From Mucilaginibacter endophyticus (GTDB lineage: Bacteria; Bacteroidota; Bacteroidia; Sphingobacteriales; Sphingobacteriaceae), in the NCBI RefSeq assembly GCF_003351025.1, contig NZ_QPCG01000005.1:505165-569164 (forward strand): a stretch of 64,000 bases of DNA, in the 5' to 3' direction. The notes beneath the pieces were generated by a model. It did not search any database. It had not been told where the DNA came from and was given only the letters and a program-made list of their open reading frames with translations. Positions 35,271-43,754 of this stretch are shown piece after piece (within the stretch, counting starts at the first letter, position 1; each line of letters opens with the position of its first letter). The position numbers were made by a program, and so were the translations under genes.

Positions 35271-35951
35271 ATGAAGCATAACCTAAAAATGGTCGTTTTT
35301 GATATGGCCGGTACAACAGTTAATGAAGATAACCTGGTATACAAAACTCTTCAGAAAGCCATTAACGAGGCAGGATTTGATTTTAACCTTGACCAGGTAC
35401 TAACCGAAGGTGCCGGTAAAGAAAAAAAGCAGGCTATCAGATCGGTTTTGGCTGTTTACGCTAACAATACCGATGAAGAACTGATTGGACAGATTTTTGA
35501 GAATTTTATGGAGCAGCTTACAACAGCCTACGCTACTGCCGATATCCTGCCGCAAAATAATGCTTTAGCCCTTTTTTCGGCATTGAAACAGCGTGATATT
35601 TATGCCGTGTTGGACACAGGTTATGACAGGGCAACCGCGCAGTCAATCATCAATAAATTAGGATGGAAAGAAGGCGTTGACTTTGATGCCCTTGTTACAG
35701 CATCGGATGTGAGCAAAAACAGGCCTAACCCGGATATGATCCTTTTTGCCATGGATAAATTCGGTATTACCAATGGAAGCGAAGTAGCTAAAGTAGGCGA
35801 CTCGATCATCGATATTGAAGAAGGCCAAAATGCAGGTTGCAGCCTAAATATCGGTATAACTACGGGAGCCCATACTGCAGAACAATTGCTTTCGGCTAAT
35901 CCTGACGCTGTTATCAATGATTTGATAGACTTGCTGCCACTTATTGACTAA
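35271..35951 (+). CDS. Phosphonatase-like HAD hydrolase (PhnX-like)
   Basis: 226 residues. HAD motif I is FDMAGTTV with Asp11 and Ala13: the Ala in place of the second Asp is the phosphonatase pattern (DxAGT), unlike ordinary HAD phosphatases (DxD). GAGKEKKQAIRSVL puts Lys50 where PhnX has its Schiff-base Lys, although the surrounding residues differ. Motif III/IV is RPNPDMILFAMDKF and VGDSIIDIEEGQNAG. It probably splits a C-P bond of a phosphono-aldehyde or a related compound. It is 25 bp after the dehydrogenase gene and ends the operon at a strong terminator. Confidence 0.83.
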   Translation: MKHNLKMVVFDMAGTTVNEDNLVYKTLQKAINEAGFDFNLDQVLTEGAGKEKKQAIRSVLAVYANNTDEELIGQIFENFMEQLTTAYATADILPQNNALALFSALKQRDIYAVLDTGYDRATAQSIINKLGWKEGVDFDALVTASDVSKNRPNPDMILFAMDKFGITNGSEVAKVGDSIIDIEEGQNAGCSLNIGITTGAHTAEQLLSANPDAVINDLIDLLPLID

Positions 35952-35968
35952 ACGGGAAAGGACTATTA

Positions 35969-36005
35969 AAAGCAATCGCCGGAGTATTGCTCCGGCGATT
36001 GCTTT
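35969..36005. terminator. Strong intrinsic terminator
   Basis: A perfect 16-bp stem (35969-35984 and 35990-36005) with loop TATTG; core GCAATCGCCGGAG, followed by TTTATTTT. It also serves the converging Hsp70-like gene. Confidence 0.9.
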
Positions 36006-36027
36006 ATTTTGATGCATTTATTGCAGA

Positions 36028-37296
36028 TTATTCAGCGAAAAGGTACCCGCTATAAGCCAAACCTTTGGCAACACTCTTGAAATTATCTCCCGAATTTAGC
36101 CGGATATGAGGGAAACGGTTTTTGAATAGCTTTTGGATGCTGCCTACCATAGAGGTACCGCCGGTTAAAAACAGGCTGTCGATATTAGCCGGATCGATGT
36201 TGTTTTTTGACAGGAACTCATCGAGATAGTTGGCAATGCGGTTTACATCTTTGGCGATGATCTGCTCGTAGTCGGCTAATGAGATCTCTTCATCAATACG
36301 GATATCCATTTTACGGTAGCTAAACTTAGCCGCGTTGGCGGTTGTAAGCCTGATCTTTGTTTCTTCTATAGATTGAAATACCGAATAGCCCAGGTTATTC
36401 TCAATGAGGGTGATGAGGTTTTTAAATTGCGGATCATTGCCCGAAAAATAATAGTAATCTTCTATGTCTTTCTGGATGCGCAGGCTATTAAAAAAGTTCA
36501 TTTGTTCCCACGAACAGATATTGGCAAACAGCGATTTGGGTACAGTTAATACCTTACCCGGGGTGGCTTCATACTGCGTGTTTTTACCAAAGTACGGAGT
36601 GCCTTTGTCCCACATAAATGCCGAGTCAAAGCTATCCCCGCCAATATAAATACCACCATTGGCCAGGATATCGTTCTGCCGGTCTTTACTGCCGGTTTTT
36701 TCGGGATCAAGAACTAAATAGGTAAAATCCGTAGTACCACCGCCAAGGTCGGCTACCAATACATGTTCCTTTTTTAAGAGGCTTTTTTCATAAGCAAAAG
36801 CAGCCCCGATTGGTTCAAACTGAAAGCGGATCTCTTCAAAACCAGCCAGCCCTACGGCTTTAGTAAGCCGGGTTTGTGCCAGGCTGTCTTTTTTAGTATC
36901 GTCGTCATCAAAAAAAACGGGGCGGCCGATGATGGCTTTTTTGCAATCCTGTCCCGTTAGTTCATCTGCGCGGCTTTTCAGTTCTTTTAAAATGATCGCT
37001 ACGAGTTCAGATGCGTTATATTTCTTGCCCTGGATGCGGGTTTCTATAAAACTGCTTCTGGACAGGATCTGTTTTACAGATTTGATAAAGCGCCCCTTCA
37101 TGTTATCATTAAGGTAGGCTGTTATCGCTTCTTCGCCCACAACATAATTAGGGGTATTGCCCGGGCCCGACTGCGGGTAGAAATAAATGAGCGACGGGAT
37201 AATGATGGTATTGCTTATTTCTTTCGTTTCTTCGTCGTAAATAGCAAGGGCCGAGTTGGTTGTCCCAAAATCGATGCCGTATAAAAACTTCTTCAT
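36028..37296 (-). CDS. Hsp70-family ATPase (YegD-like), no substrate-binding domain
   Basis: 422 residues from MKKFLYGIDFG; the in-frame extension to 37449 is not supported. The actin-type ATPase motifs are present: YGIDFGTTNSALAIY (phosphate 1), VLVADLGGGTTDFTYLVLD (phosphate 2) and DSLFLTGGTSMVGSIQKLF (adenosine). The chain ends just after the ATPase domain, so it is shorter than DnaK (about 640) and close to E. coli YegD (450). Cytosolic; client or role unknown. It stands alone and converges on the PhnX-like gene. Confidence 0.87.
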   Translation of the reverse strand: MKKFLYGIDFGTTNSALAIYDEETKEISNTIIIPSLIYFYPQSGPGNTPNYVVGEEAITAYLNDNMKGRFIKSVKQILSRSSFIETRIQGKKYNASELVAIILKELKSRADELTGQDCKKAIIGRPVFFDDDDTKKDSLAQTRLTKAVGLAGFEEIRFQFEPIGAAFAYEKSLLKKEHVLVADLGGGTTDFTYLVLDPEKTGSKDRQNDILANGGIYIGGDSFDSAFMWDKGTPYFGKNTQYEATPGKVLTVPKSLFANICSWEQMNFFNSLRIQKDIEDYYYFSGNDPQFKNLITLIENNLGYSVFQSIEETKIRLTTANAAKFSYRKMDIRIDEEISLADYEQIIAKDVNRIANYLDEFLSKNNIDPANIDSLFLTGGTSMVGSIQKLFKNRFPHIRLNSGDNFKSVAKGLAYSGYLFAE

Positions 37297-37495
37297 AACA
37301 GGAGGGATAAAACGATAAAAATTTGCGGACGGCGAAGGTATAAAAAAAGTGTAGCGGTAACAAACTAATATCAGCCGATATACCGTCGTTTTTTTGCGGA
37401 GATGGTACTCGGAATACGGATAAAAAAAAACTCTTAAACAAAGGTCCAATTTGAGAAGCCGTCAAATCTGATCTATTTTATTTGTTAGATTTCTT

Positions 37496-37627
37496 CATTG
37501 CCGTTGACTTTAGTCAACGGAATAATGAATGAAAGCAAGGGGCTTTAGCCCAAATACCATGCGCATAATTGGGCTAAAGCCCGGAATAGTACTTTTCTCT
37601 TACCGTTGACTAAAGTCAACGGCAATG
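37496..37627. repeat. 132-bp nested perfect inverted repeat
   Basis: The outer arms at 37496-37520 and 37603-37627 are perfect 25-bp complements with core CCGTTGACTTTAGTCAACGG, itself nearly a palindrome. The inner arms GGGCTTTAGCCCAA (37540-37553) and TTGGGCTAAAGCCC (37569-37582) are also perfect. It lies in the 437-bp gap 37297-37733 and is probably a mobile or dispersed intergenic element. The rest of this gap shows no gene. Confidence 0.85.
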
Positions 37628-37733
37628 AATAGCCGCATTTGATATATTATTTCTTTGACGTGATCAAACCATAATTTAAGCGGCCTGTTGGAAGCAATAA
37701 CAAGAGGCCGTTCATTAATTGATCAAAACACTT

Positions 37734-38018
37734 ATGAAACCATTTGAAATCAGGGTTGGCCAAAGTCAGCAATTATTAAGGTTTGAACCGCAGGCACAAC
37801 CCAATACCTTTAAGATCTATGCTGTTGACAAAGCAGAAGATTGGCTGGATCGTGAACAAGCGAGATCTGTTGATCTGCCACCGGATGGCTCCCTCGGAAC
37901 CATCACTGTACACACTGCCCACCACTTTGATTTTGATGGAGCGGGTGCTTTTACCGGTCAGGATTTATCAGCTATGGCTGCCCAGATCGTACTGCATCCG
38001 CAGTTTAAAACTGAATAA
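37734..38018 (+). CDS. Small hypothetical protein
   Basis: 94 residues from the ATG at 37734 (a TTG at 37719 is the alternative). No signal peptide or membrane segment. MKPFEIRVGQSQQLLRFEP and ITVHTAHHFDFDGAGAFTGQD suggest a small soluble beta-strand protein; I recognise no family. It ends 3 bp before the convergent S1/P1 nuclease gene. Confidence 0.55.
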   Translation: MKPFEIRVGQSQQLLRFEPQAQPNTFKIYAVDKAEDWLDREQARSVDLPPDGSLGTITVHTAHHFDFDGAGAFTGQDLSAMAAQIVLHPQFKTE

Positions 38019-38021
38019 ACC

Positions 38022-38849
38022 TTAATGTAGTTCCATTACAGCAGGCGGCGGGATGATCTTATAAGGGCCACCGCTAAAGGCTTCATTCAGGATGCCAGCT
38101 AAGCGGATGCCTGCTTTTTCGAGCCTACTTTCAACAAGCGGCATGTGCGAGCGATAATAAGCTTCATTAAAGTCTGGTGTTTTTTGGGCATCGCGGTAAA
38201 GCTGGCTGCTGGCCTGGTAACTTTCATACATCCAGGTGAGGATATCATCCTGTTGCCAGGCGCTGATCTGGCTGTCAGTAGCATGATCTACTTTTTTGGC
38301 CAGTTCAACATCGTTTAGGCCGGTGTGTTCAATAAGTCCGCTATCCCACAGGCCATGCAAATTGCCTGGTTTGCCAAGAAACGATACCATGATGGTATTG
38401 CCGCCCTGGTCTTCGGCCCGACTCACGTGCATGGGCTGGTGCAGATCGCCTACCAAATGAACGATCATTTTAAGGGCCATTACTTTTTCCTCATGACTTT
38501 TACCCGGTTCTATGAGGTCAAGACTGAATTTGCTCAGTGCCGAATACACATTGCTTTGGGTTTGCTCTACGACGGTAGTGTTAAACTTATCACGGTTAAG
38601 GCCGAGGGGCAGATTGATATAATGAAACGGCGTGGTATATTTATAAGCATCCTGCATTCTTAATTCGTCAGCATAAACGCTGATCTCTGCCAGAGATGTA
38701 TCGCCAATCAGCTCGCGGATACCGGCTTTAGCTTTTTCAGAAAGATGTTTCTCGGCAATGCGGCCTACAGCAAAATGCCCTGTCTTGCCCCATGAAGCAA
38801 AAAATAGGATAACAATAATAGCGAGTGGTAAAGAGATGAGCTTTTTCAT
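38022..38849 (-). CDS. S1/P1-type secreted nuclease
   Basis: 275 residues. The signal peptide ends at Ser19, which would leave Trp20 as the mature N-terminus (SWGKTGH), the zinc ligand typical of the family. His25, YADELR (Asp), TPFHYINLP, MIVHLVGDLHQPMHVSRAEDQGG and LHGLWDSGLIEH supply the other zinc ligands. These enzymes cut single-stranded nucleic acid and remove 3'-phosphates in the periplasm or outside the cell, often for phosphate and nucleoside scavenging. Confidence 0.92.
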   Translation of the reverse strand: MKKLISLPLAIIVILFFASWGKTGHFAVGRIAEKHLSEKAKAGIRELIGDTSLAEISVYADELRMQDAYKYTTPFHYINLPLGLNRDKFNTTVVEQTQSNVYSALSKFSLDLIEPGKSHEEKVMALKMIVHLVGDLHQPMHVSRAEDQGGNTIMVSFLGKPGNLHGLWDSGLIEHTGLNDVELAKKVDHATDSQISAWQQDDILTWMYESYQASSQLYRDAQKTPDFNEAYYRSHMPLVESRLEKAGIRLAGILNEAFSGGPYKIIPPPAVMELH

Positions 38850-38907
38850 GGTTCGAAATTAATAGGCCGGTGTTAAGTATTTGTTAAAAGTGTTTTTACC
38901 ATCCTGG

Positions 38908-39477
38908 TCATGATTCAACTTCCAATATGAGGTATATGTTATCATTATCGCCTTTGTAAACCTCAACAGAACCGAGGTCGAGATCGGTAAGATCATGACA
39001 GCAGATACCGTATTTACCATCGGTTTTGTTCCGGTTGATCAGGCCGTTTCGCTGGTCGGGAGGGATCACTTTTGTTTGCGCAGTTTTTGTTTCCTCTTCG
39101 TAGATCTCGTGATATTTTTTACTGATAACCAGGATCAGGTCTTTCCTTGTAAAGTTTTCGGTTTGGGAGCTGATCTCCAAAACGGCCTGCCTGGTTAAGG
39201 GGTAATCTATAATCAGGGTAACTTTTTTATAGGGGAGTACCACCTCTTCTGCACCAATCAGGCTGTCTATCTGTTTTTCGGGATGGTCCAGGCTAATCCA
39301 TGGCATCAGCCCGTCTTCAAAAATCGCGGCGTCTTCTTTCGATACCTTTAATTGATATTTAACGGTCTGAATCTGCGTGCCTAAAGTATCACTAATACCT
39401 GCGGCATTTGCAGCTCTGCCCATTTTACAGCTAATTACAGTAAACAATAGCAGTGCAGCAAGATATCTCAATTTCAT
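38908..39477 (-). CDS. Hypothetical lipoprotein
   Basis: 189 residues from MKLRYLAALLLF; an ATG 6 bp upstream is equally possible. Lipobox VISC (Cys17). The body has beta-strand and charged segments (QTVKYQLKVSKEDAAIFEDGLMPWISLD, VTLIIDYPLTRQAVLEISS) and a CC pair in KYGICCHDLTDLDLG. No domain is recognised. It follows the nuclease gene on the same strand and could be cotranscribed with it. Confidence 0.65.
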   Translation of the reverse strand: MKLRYLAALLLFTVISCKMGRAANAAGISDTLGTQIQTVKYQLKVSKEDAAIFEDGLMPWISLDHPEKQIDSLIGAEEVVLPYKKVTLIIDYPLTRQAVLEISSQTENFTRKDLILVISKKYHEIYEEETKTAQTKVIPPDQRNGLINRNKTDGKYGICCHDLTDLDLGSVEVYKGDNDNIYLILEVES

Positions 39478-39660
39478 TATCATGATTTTAATGCTGAATT
39501 TAAACAAAAAATAAAGATCAGGAAAATGGCATTTTATAGCGGAATTGGGAAGTTATGCCAGTTAAATGATTATATTTTAAAACTATTTGTTGTAATTATC
39601 AGTATTTTATCCAATAATCATATTAATGGTTATTTTGCAATACTTATAAACTGATTGGAT

Positions 39661-40770
39661 ATGGATCACTATGATGATGCCGGAATGCAGCCTTTACGGG
39701 CTTTTCCACAGGATAAACCGGACTACCTGCCCCGTGAAGGGAGTTGGGAACATGATGCGGTAAACCATAGTGACAGCTGGTCCGACACCATATTCGACAT
39801 ACTTGACATTTCAAATGAGTCCCGGCCGGATAAATCTTATCTTTTAAGTTTTTTCCGGGAACCATTTCTTGGGGCTTTGGAAGCTGCAATAGCTGAGGCA
39901 TCTCAGTCAGGCACACCCTGGGACCTTGAACTTGAACTGGTAACCGCTAAAGGGAAGGTAATATGGGTTCGTTCATCAGGAAGCGCGCTTATCGAGAACG
40001 ATACCGTTGTTAAGATAAAAGGAAGCCTGGTAGAAATTGATAAATATCGGGCCGAAGAGGCTTCGCATCATTTATTAAAACAGCGGCATCAGCAGTTGAG
40101 CGGTTTTGCACATATCCTAACCCATAATTTGCGAACGCACGCGTATAATATTATGATGCTTACGGGGTTGGCAGATCGTAGTAAACTGGATGCTTACCAT
40201 GCAGACCTGTTAGACAAAGTTACTACAGTATCGGATAACCTGATAGCAACCATCGAACAGATATCAGGCATCATTAAGGTCAACGAAAATGTGATTGAAT
40301 CGGAACTACTCCGCTTTGAAGAAATTACAGAGAATGTGCTGTCTGTAATGAGAGCCGAGCTGAACCTGCATGAAGCTGATATTGAAACCGATTTTATTGT
40401 ACCGGCCGTGTTTTTTCCGCGCCTGTATCTCGACAGCATATTAATGAACCTGATCAGTAATTCGATTAAATACAGAAAGGATCACGAGAAGCCTGAAGTG
40501 TTGATCAGTACTTACCTGGATGAAGAAAAAAACTGTGTGATCCTGGAATATCAGGACAACGGTATTGGCATAGATCTTAAGCGCTATGGCAGCAAAATAT
40601 TTGGTTTATATAAAACATTTACGCACCGGCCCGGAGCGCATGGTGTTGGTTTATTTCTTGTTAAAACGCAAATCGAATCGCAGGGTGGGTATATCGTGGT
40701 AGAAAGTAAGCTGGATGTGGGTACCATTTTCCGGGTGTTTTTTAAACCTGGTACCCAACGGATTGATTAA
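39661..40770 (+). CDS. PAS-containing histidine kinase
   Basis: 369 residues from the ATG at 39661. No membrane segment, so cytosolic. A PAS/PAC-like part (about 40-130, LELELVTAKGKVIWVRSSGSALIENDTVVKIKGSL) precedes the dimerisation helix with FAHILTHNLRTHAYN (phospho-His155). The ATPase has DSILMNLISNSIKYRK (N box), DNGIGIDLKRYG (G1) and GAHGVGLFLVKTQIESQGG (G2). No response regulator is adjacent. Confidence 0.87.
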   Translation: MDHYDDAGMQPLRAFPQDKPDYLPREGSWEHDAVNHSDSWSDTIFDILDISNESRPDKSYLLSFFREPFLGALEAAIAEASQSGTPWDLELELVTAKGKVIWVRSSGSALIENDTVVKIKGSLVEIDKYRAEEASHHLLKQRHQQLSGFAHILTHNLRTHAYNIMMLTGLADRSKLDAYHADLLDKVTTVSDNLIATIEQISGIIKVNENVIESELLRFEEITENVLSVMRAELNLHEADIETDFIVPAVFFPRLYLDSILMNLISNSIKYRKDHEKPEVLISTYLDEEKNCVILEYQDNGIGIDLKRYGSKIFGLYKTFTHRPGAHGVGLFLVKTQIESQGGYIVVESKLDVGTIFRVFFKPGTQRID

Positions 40771-40837
40771 ATGCTGTGAGTAAAGTAGGAGTCTAAATCG
40801 GCCTTTATAGCTCACCCGTTTTACTTTTAAATGTTGC

Positions 40838-40848
40838 GCAAACGTTTG
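40838..40848. promoter_or_regulatory. LacI-type operator-like palindrome, copy 1
   Basis: CAAACGTTTG is a perfect palindrome, here in the 12-mer CGCAAACGTTTG that also occurs upstream of the fucosidase gene. This copy lies between two converging genes, which is unusual for an operator. Confidence 0.35.
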
Positions 40849-40920
40849 ATATTGAAATAATAAAGCTACCAATAATTAACAGGAGGATAATAAAACCGGG
40901 AAACATAAGGTTATTTCCTT

Positions 40921-43206
40921 TTACTCGAAACCATTTTTTATAGTAATAACAGCACCAGGTTTAAAACTGAGATTTAAAAAGCCTGGTTCCGACTGGTCTG
41001 CTTCCACATTTTCCCGGGAGTTAGTAAACCACGTTTTAAACGGCAGTTTTAATTTGGTTTTGCCTCCTTTTTCCGAGGCGATAGTTATTTCTGAAATCTG
41101 CCCTTCAGTTTTCTTTACACTTACCAGGAAAGCTCCTTCAGTACGCAGGTTTTCAAATGCCACGTCTTTCCATGCTGTAGGTACAGCAGGCAATACCTCA
41201 ATAAATCCGGCATAACTTTGAATAAGCATTTCCTGTAACCCGGATGCAAATGCAAAATTACCTTCAAGTGTAAAAGGGCGGTATTGATATCGGGAATATC
41301 CTGATTTGGTTTGGTCGCCGTTAAGGTGGAAACTGTTGACAGAACAAAACGCCTTAGCAAAAATATTAAGGTCCTTTACCGCGCCTTCACCATCTTTGGC
41401 CCGTGCTTTCATATTTGCAAGCCAGGAGTAAGAGTAACCGCACCAGTAGGCAGGCCCTATACTATCAAGCAGATGGAGGGAGTTATTGATTATTGATTGC
41501 GCTTTCGGCCCATCTTCCCACTTGATGAGGCCTAAGGGATGAATACTCATCATGTTAGAAAAGTGACGATGGGATTGATTGTAGGGCATCCCTGGGGCAA
41601 ACATCAGTTCATTTGCATTAGTTAGGGCAAAGTCTCCATACTCCGAACCAATTTTTTCCCAGTGCGAAGCTTCAGCTTTAAGACCTAATTCAACAGCCAT
41701 TTCAGTTGCTGCCTTGAAAATGAATTTCATAAGCGACAGATCATAATTGGTGTTTTGATGAAACCAGGCTGTAATGTCATTGTCATTAATTTCGGGGCTG
41801 GAACTGATGGGTAACTTACGATGGCCGGTGCTATCCAACACCGTTATGTTTTCAATAAACTTAGCCACATCCTTAACCCAGGGATAGGCCCTGTGCTGTA
41901 AAAAATCTCTGTCCATACTGTACCGCCATTGCAGGTAATAATGCTGTGCCAGCCATGAGGATACTGTGGGAGAGAGCGAATACTGGATCCAGCCTCCCAT
42001 TTCGGTACCATCAAGTGTGGTAACGCCGGGTACGGCAAGGCCGCCCTTGCCGAAGTACATTTTTGTATACCGTTTGTAGTTGGCCTTGTTTTGATCAAGA
42101 TGATCAAGGTATGCCATGCTCTCATCCAGATGGTTGGCGCTGTAGCCCGGCCAGTAGCTCAACTGAGTGTTGAGGTCATGATGAAAATCACCTTTCCATG
42201 GTGGTAAGCGCCCGTTATCGGCAGTCCACACCGCCTGGAGCGAGATAGGGGGCGCACCGGCTCTAGAAGCAGCGCCAAATTTATATTGTTCAAGATACCA
42301 TTGTTTTTCGAGCAGGGTATCCGGAATATGAATTGCCGATTTATCCCAGAATTTTTTCCACCAGGTGCTGTGCGAAACATAATCATTATCATACCCCCTT
42401 GTTAAAGCTTTCCCGTTGGTAACAGTAGCGGTAACATTTTTTCTTTGATTTGGATATTGCGAGGAAATGCTCCATATCCCTTCAATAGTATGAAGGCCTT
42501 TTTTGTGCCAGCTTACATTAATTTGGTAAGTGAAGCCATTCCATCCTTTTTGGATGTAGGTAATGTTATTCCCGTGTTTTGTGATGCTTCCCTGCGGATA
42601 GCCAAGCCTTGAAAGGTCATCGCCTCCAACCGGATCGCCGGAAACTTTTACTTCTCCCTGGTACCTGGGGGCAATTATTTGAGGCACAATATCGGTATCG
42701 ATATTTTCAAACCGGAACCAACCCACTGGCGAAGTTGCATGAACATATGTTTTAAGAACAGTATGGTTAGCCCACTCCACACGGCAAAGCGCATCTGCCA
42801 GATGTAAATTAACAGATATCACCTTGCCCCAGCTACCTGTGTTAAACTCCAAAGCACCCGCCGGGATTTTTGAGGGAGCTGGTTCATTATCATAGGGTTC
42901 ATCAAAATACTTTTGCACCGGGGCATAGTCTTTTTTATTCACCTGGTCAACAACCCATTGATAGTTAAACTCCGGCCGGTGTAAATCCTTCATCGGGCGC
43001 ATGTCCCATATGTCGGCCCTGTCGAGCGAAAAACGTAAATGATCCGACTTTTGCCATATCAGCGCGCCAAGCATGCCGTTACCAAGCGGAATAGCCTCAT
43101 CCCAACGGTTGGCAAGCGTATCAAAGTGCATATCATACTTTGTTGGTTGGGCAAATATGCCTGTGGCGAGCAAAATATAATAAACAAGGAATGCGTACTT
43201 CTTCAT
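40921..43206 (-). CDS. GH95-like alpha-L-fucosidase, secreted
   Basis: 761 residues with signal peptide ending GIFAQP. The N-terminal beta-sandwich begins RWDEAIPLGNGMLGALIW, the usual GH95 start, then the (alpha/alpha)6 barrel with LQAVWTADNGRLPPWKGDFHHDLNTQLSYW, close to the PPW...N.Q.NYW stretch of GH95 enzymes. SPTVSSWLAQHYYLQWRYSMDRDFL and ISSSPEINDND follow the family pattern. GH95 enzymes invert at alpha-1,2-fucose or alpha-L-galactose ends of host or plant glycans. Here the first Asn of the usual NIN.QM segment is Asp, so activity or substrate may differ. Confidence 0.8.
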   Translation of the reverse strand: MKKYAFLVYYILLATGIFAQPTKYDMHFDTLANRWDEAIPLGNGMLGALIWQKSDHLRFSLDRADIWDMRPMKDLHRPEFNYQWVVDQVNKKDYAPVQKYFDEPYDNEPAPSKIPAGALEFNTGSWGKVISVNLHLADALCRVEWANHTVLKTYVHATSPVGWFRFENIDTDIVPQIIAPRYQGEVKVSGDPVGGDDLSRLGYPQGSITKHGNNITYIQKGWNGFTYQINVSWHKKGLHTIEGIWSISSQYPNQRKNVTATVTNGKALTRGYDNDYVSHSTWWKKFWDKSAIHIPDTLLEKQWYLEQYKFGAASRAGAPPISLQAVWTADNGRLPPWKGDFHHDLNTQLSYWPGYSANHLDESMAYLDHLDQNKANYKRYTKMYFGKGGLAVPGVTTLDGTEMGGWIQYSLSPTVSSWLAQHYYLQWRYSMDRDFLQHRAYPWVKDVAKFIENITVLDSTGHRKLPISSSPEINDNDITAWFHQNTNYDLSLMKFIFKAATEMAVELGLKAEASHWEKIGSEYGDFALTNANELMFAPGMPYNQSHRHFSNMMSIHPLGLIKWEDGPKAQSIINNSLHLLDSIGPAYWCGYSYSWLANMKARAKDGEGAVKDLNIFAKAFCSVNSFHLNGDQTKSGYSRYQYRPFTLEGNFAFASGLQEMLIQSYAGFIEVLPAVPTAWKDVAFENLRTEGAFLVSVKKTEGQISEITIASEKGGKTKLKLPFKTWFTNSRENVEADQSEPGFLNLSFKPGAVITIKNGFE

Positions 43207-43280
43207 ATCGAGTTCAATATATCAGAAAAGGTCTCCTCTAAAATAATGCATTAGTAAGCCAAACGTGCACAGGCAGCAAC

Positions 43281-43291
43281 GCAAACGTTTG
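43281..43291. promoter_or_regulatory. LacI-type operator-like palindrome, copy 2
   Basis: CAAACGTTTG at 43282-43291, within CGCAAACGTTTG, lies 76 bp upstream of the GH95-like start codon. The central CG and A/T flanks recall LacI/CcpA-type sites. No LacI gene is present in the window. Confidence 0.4.
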
Positions 43292-43343
43292 TTATTGGCT
43301 ATAAATGTAACAATTGTAACAAATTAAATATATAGTCTATAGA

Positions 43344-43375
43344 TTTGGTAGTTTATTTTTTAATTTCTATGTTTG
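43344..43375 (+). promoter_or_regulatory. Consensus promoter of the sulfur operon leader
   Basis: TTTG (43344-43347), 20 nt, then TATGTTTG (43368-43375): an exact fit to the Bacteroidota consensus. Transcription would start near 43382, about 22 nt before the cysteine-rich leader ORF. TATAGTCTATA (43331-43341) lies just upstream and may be an activator or repressor site. Confidence 0.65.
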
Positions 43376-43403
43376 TCGCCGTACTAATCAAAAAACAAGA
43401 GTG

Positions 43404-43499
43404 ATGAACACTTTTTTTACCACCACCAAAGTACTTCCTGAACACGCACAATTAATGCACGCTTCTCCAAAAGCATGTATGTGCAGTTGTTGTAAATAA
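43404..43499 (+). CDS. Cysteine-rich 31-residue leader peptide (candidate attenuator)
   Basis: ATG at 43404 to TAA at 43497-43499. The peptide starts MNTFFTTTK and ends HASPKACMCSCCK, with four Cys codons (three UGU, one UGC) in seven positions right before the final Lys. It has no signal peptide or domain. It lies just after a consensus promoter and 255 bp before susC of a sulfur-type operon. Actinobacteria are known to use short Cys-rich ORFs as cysteine-sensing attenuators; stalling at Cys codons when Cys-tRNA is scarce would be the equivalent here. A small metal-binding protein is the alternative. Confidence 0.65.
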   Translation: MNTFFTTTKVLPEHAQLMHASPKACMCSCCK

Positions 43500-43633
43500 C
43501 GCTATCTGTTCGTGAAATTAATTATAGCAGGTTAACAAACCGGCCCTGCATCGCTATGAAAAAAAATGATTTGAATTTGTAAGGTACTTTAATACAGCAT
43601 ATGAACTAAAACTATACACCCTATTAAAAAATA

Positions 43634-43704
43634 ACCGGCAAGGAAGCCTTGCCGGTGTAGCAATGACAAACCGGCTACGTAACGCCAATCACTCCGCCGG
43701 TTTG
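43634..43704 (+). promoter_or_regulatory. Alternative hairpin region before susC
   Basis: Four short segments repeat in order: ACCGGC (43634), GCCGGT (43651), ACCGGC (43670), GCCGGT (43696). Pairing 1-2 gives a perfect 10-bp stem (43634-43643 with 43647-43656); 3-4 gives CAAACCGG with CCGGTTTG; 2-3 is an alternative that excludes both. This is the layout of an attenuator. No U-tract follows, so control could be at translation or through Rho. A dispersed intergenic repeat is the other reading. Confidence 0.45.
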
Positions 43705-43754
43705 CATCTGAGCTAAACTAAACGCATTGAACATTTATTTTAACCTCGTTAAAT

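Noticed and set aside
37148..37465. Frame overlapping the start of the Hsp70-like gene, and the N-terminal extension of that gene to 37449
   Set aside because: The Hsp70 motif starts at MKKFLYGIDFG (37296); upstream residues are not family-like and the other frame is a shadow.
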